Positions 62,307 to 64,000 of a stretch of 64,000 nt of DNA are shown piece by piece. The DNA is from Novosphingobium sediminicola (lineage in GTDB: Bacteria; Pseudomonadota; Alphaproteobacteria; Sphingomonadales; Sphingomonadaceae): contig NZ_JACIDX010000010.1 in the NCBI RefSeq assembly GCF_014196525.1, positions 1 to 64,000 on the forward strand. The letters run 5' to 3'. Both the position numbers and the translations under genes were made by a program. The notes beneath the pieces were generated by a model, which did no database searches, had not been told where the DNA came from, and saw only the letters and a list, made by a program, of their open reading frames with translations. The first letter of the stretch is position 1; each line of letters begins with the position of its first letter.

Positions 62307-62468
62307 TAGTAATGGCAGTCTCGAATAGAGGCGGGCTGCTTCCCGGTCTCCGCAGTCCCGCCTCACTCCCGTTTCGAGCATAAAGGTGGGGTCGGTCTTC
62401 CCAGTCTCCCGACCCCACCATTTCCCAAACGAAAGGGCCGCCTCCCCATGGGGAAGCGGCCCTTTTGC
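62307..62468 (+). ncRNA. Putative small RNA with twin C-rich loops
   Basis: Three hairpins in 160 nt. H1 has GAGGCGGG/CCCGCCTC and CTGC/GCAG stems (62328-62364) and is enclosed by a CTCGAA/TTCGAG stem. H2 has the 11-bp GGTGGGGTCGG/CCGACCCCACC stem (62385-62419). H3 is the terminator. The loops of H1 and H2 share CTTCCC(G/A)GTCTCC with one difference. There is no ORF. A CU-rich loop displayed twice could pair with Shine-Dalgarno sites. Transcription start and target are inferred. Confidence 0.6.
62434..62468. terminator. Intrinsic terminator (sRNA / grxD)
   Basis: GGGCCGC-TCCCC-AT-GGGGA-GCGGCCC-TTTT (62435-62466). It terminates rightward transcription of the putative sRNA. On the minus strand TTTCGTTT follows, so it can also end grxD, whose stop is 23 bp away. 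Confidence 0.85.
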
Positions 62469-62488
62469 TATCAGAAAAGACGATGCGC

Positions 62489-62812
62489 TTAGGCGACCAG
62501 ACCGTTCAGCTTGAGCAGGGCCTGAAGCTCGCCGGCTTCATACATTTCCATCATGATGTCGCTGCCGCCCAGAAACTCACCCTTCACATAGAGCTGGGGG
62601 ATCGTGGGCCAATCCGAATAGGCCTTGATGCCCTGACGGATCTCCATATCCTGAAGCACGTCGACCGTATGATAGGTCGCGCCCAAATGCTCAAGGATCG
62701 CAATCGCGCGGCTGGAAAAGCCACATTGCGGGAAAAGCGCGGTGCCCTTCATGAATAACACGATGTCATTCGTGTTCACAATATCGGCAATGCGGGTCTG
62801 GACGTCGGACAT
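62489..62812 (-). CDS. grxD: Monothiol glutaredoxin Grx4
   Basis: 107 aa. CGFS active site in FPQCGFSSRA (about 31-34) and the glutathione/2Fe-2S-binding WPTIPQLYV and GGSDI motifs. It dimerises around a 2Fe-2S cluster and, with BolA, delivers clusters or senses iron. bolA lies 71 bp upstream on the same strand, the usual pairing. Confidence 0.95.
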   Translation of the reverse strand: MSDVQTRIADIVNTNDIVLFMKGTALFPQCGFSSRAIAILEHLGATYHTVDVLQDMEIRQGIKAYSDWPTIPQLYVKGEFLGGSDIMMEMYEAGELQALLKLNGLVA

Positions 62813-62883
62813 GGCTTGAAACTTTCTGCAACCAATCGGGGGAACAGGTCCTTTTTGCGAAGGAAAACTGTTTCGTCAATTGC

Positions 62884-63117
62884 TCAGGTGGGTATGCCGG
62901 TGGTCAGTTGCAAGGCATGAAGTTCGCCCCCCATGCGATCGCCCAATGCGGCAAAGACCGCCTTGTGCTGGGCAATGCGCGGCTTTCCGGCAAAGCTGGG
63001 CGAGGTGACATGGGCGGCATAATGGTCACCATCGCCGGCAAGGTCGGTGATCGTCACCTCGGCATCGGGAATGGCGGCGCGAATCAGCGCCTCGATCTGG
63101 TCGGCGGGCATGGGCAT
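62884..63117 (-). CDS. bolA: BolA-family protein
   Basis: 77 aa and compact. The BolA signature is DGDHYAAHVTSPSFAGKPRI and the conserved His region is AQHKAVFAALGDRMGGELHA. It forms a 2Fe-2S-bridged complex with Grx4. It is in order with grxD downstream, probably cotranscribed. Confidence 0.95.
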   Translation of the reverse strand: MPMPADQIEALIRAAIPDAEVTITDLAGDGDHYAAHVTSPSFAGKPRIAQHKAVFAALGDRMGGELHALQLTTGIPT

Positions 63118-63175
63118 CGGGGGTGTCCTGTGAAAAAGGGCGCGCGACTTTATGCCCCGCGCCCGAAAAATAGCG

Positions 63176-63499
63176 TCAAACCTGACCGATCATCGCGCGG
63201 CGGGCTTCGGCTTCCTTGGCTTTCATGGCAGTGCGCACTTCGGCCTCGTCGGCATCGACGCCCGCGCTGATCAGATCGCCCAGCAATTTGCGCACGACAT
63301 CCTCATCGCCCGCTTCCTCGAAATCGGCCTGCACCACCGATTTGGCATAGGCTTCGGTTTCGGCCGGAGAAAGGCCCATCCGTTCGGCCGCCCAGGTGCC
63401 CAGCAGGCGGTTGCGGCGCGCGTGGATGCGAAACTCCAGCTCTTCGTCATGGGCAAACTTGGCTTCTTCGCCCCGCTCGCGATCTTGAAAGCTGGTCAT
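63176..63499 (-). CDS. DUF1476 protein (alphaproteobacterial F1-ATPase zeta subunit type)
   Basis: 107 aa starting MTSFQDRERGEEAKFAHDEE. Four helices; ARRNRLLGTWAAERMGLSP and DVVRKLLGDLISAGVDADEA are typical. In Paracoccus the related zeta subunit inhibits ATP hydrolysis by the F1-ATPase. It lies 58 bp upstream of bolA and may be cotranscribed. Confidence 0.92.
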   Translation of the reverse strand: MTSFQDRERGEEAKFAHDEELEFRIHARRNRLLGTWAAERMGLSPAETEAYAKSVVQADFEEAGDEDVVRKLLGDLISAGVDADEAEVRTAMKAKEAEARRAMIGQV

Positions 63500-63777
63500 G
63501 ATGCGTCTCCCGCGTGGATTTGAGGTTTCTGGGTTTTTGAAATCAATGGCGCAATGTGGCGCTTTTTCAGCCTGCCGTCCATATCGCGATGAAAATCGCG
63601 CGCCAATGTATATGTGTCGCAGCGGCGGTGGTTCAATCCCCCGATTTGGCGCGACCTCCGCTGCGACAGGGCTTTTTCAGCATATCGGCAGCGGTCGATC
63701 TTTGCGCTTGCTCAAAAACGGGGAAGTTTTCCTTAAAAAGCGAGAAAATCTTTCCCGCCGCTGCTTTTATGCTGCTC
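63500..63777. other. Intergenic region between leuD and the DUF1476 gene
   Basis: 278 bp, AT-rich for the window, with no supportable ORF. It should hold the promoter of the DUF1476-bolA-grxD group. No clear terminator for leuD was found. Confidence 0.4.
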
Positions 63778-64000
63778 TCAGGCCGCCGATGCTGTGGCCA
63801 GAAACGGCAGGTCAGCCGCAATCTTGGCCTCATGCTGCTTGATGGCGGCATCGCGCGACAGCGTCAGGCCCACTTCATCAAGCCCGCCCAGCAGGCAATG
63901 CTTGCGGAACGGGTCGATTTCGAAGGAAAAGCGATCCTGAAACGGCGTGGTCACGGTCTGGCTTTCCAGATCTACATCGATCGGCTGGTCAACCGCCACG
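63778..64000 (-). CDS. leuD: 3-isopropylmalate dehydratase small subunit, C-terminal part
   Basis: Partial; the 5' end lies beyond the right edge. [40 protein letters not shown] and [14 protein letters not shown] are diagnostic of LeuD, which with LeuC isomerises isopropylmalate in leucine synthesis. The natural stop is present at 63778. Confidence 0.93.
   Translation of the reverse strand, partial: VAVDQPIDVDLESQTVTTPFQDRFSFEIDPFRKHCLLGGLDEVGLTLSRDAAIKQHEAKIAADLPFLATASAA

Noticed and set aside
1..64000. CRISPR arrays, rRNA operons, prophage structural genes
   Set aside because: No regularly spaced repeats, rRNA sequence or phage capsid/tail genes were seen anywhere in the window.

Overview
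The window looks like chromosomal DNA of a sphingomonad alphaproteobacterium, probably Novosphingobium or a close relative. This is inferred from the high GC, strong GC3 codon bias, a DUF1476 gene next to bolA and grxD, a cold-shock/IF-1 locus with short accessory ORFs, a secreted TonB-C-domain protein, and a GH18-CE4-GT2 fusion. No taxonomic marker gene is present, so the genus is not certain.

Left part, 1-18.4 kb: an accessory, rearranged region. An IS21-family element (istA intact, istB cut short) sits inside a second infA (IF-1) gene, whose 3' half also carries a frameshift. Next comes a cold-shock locus in which a two-gene set of very small ORFs occurs on both sides of cspA. Then follow a transglutaminase-like gene and a GT4-plus-hairpin-domain glycosyltransferase (both minus strand), a 0.9 kb non-coding stretch with an IS3 orfA relic, an esterase, a GlxA-type AraC regulator divergent from a GST, a cytochrome b561/membrane LuxR pair, and a CDF cation exporter. 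A small island (AlpA-like regulator, hipBA with three phased operators, tyrosine integrase) abuts the 3' end of tRNA-Gln(TTG).

Middle, 18.5-39 kb: mostly ordinary core genes. They are yghU-type GST, ilvE, a three-gene PQQ/quinoprotein-relay accessory set without its dehydrogenase, a lipoprotein, tlyA, tspO, ubiK, the 1130-residue GH18-CE4-GT2 protein, a SulP-carbonic anhydrase operon, a two-component system, a CocE/NonD hydrolase, an SDR and a DHA2 MFS transporter.

39.1-48.1 kb: one tightly packed plus-strand sugar cluster. rfbF, rfbG and rfbH make a CDP-4-keto-3,6-dideoxyhexose. They are followed by an HpcH/HpaI aldolase-like gene, a ThDP-dependent acetolactate-synthase-like enzyme, a HAD phosphatase, an NAD-dependent reductase/epimerase, and a GtrB/GtrA-like transferase-flippase pair. 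The content suggests synthesis and transfer of a branched-chain deoxy sugar, related in logic to yersiniose but with an extra aldolase. This is the best candidate for an undescribed pathway.

Right part, 48.2-64 kb: an MFS transporter, a DUF3237 gene, an FAD oxidoreductase, and a HerA-like ATPase bracketed by two inverted copies of a roughly 225-bp hairpin-rich repeat. Then a DEAD-box helicase, a TonB-C protein, an MCP, a GNAT, gamma-glutamyltransferase, PilZ and NUDIX genes, a putative small RNA with twin identical C-rich loops behind a sigma-54-like promoter, grxD, bolA, a DUF1476 gene, and the 3' end of leuD running off the edge.
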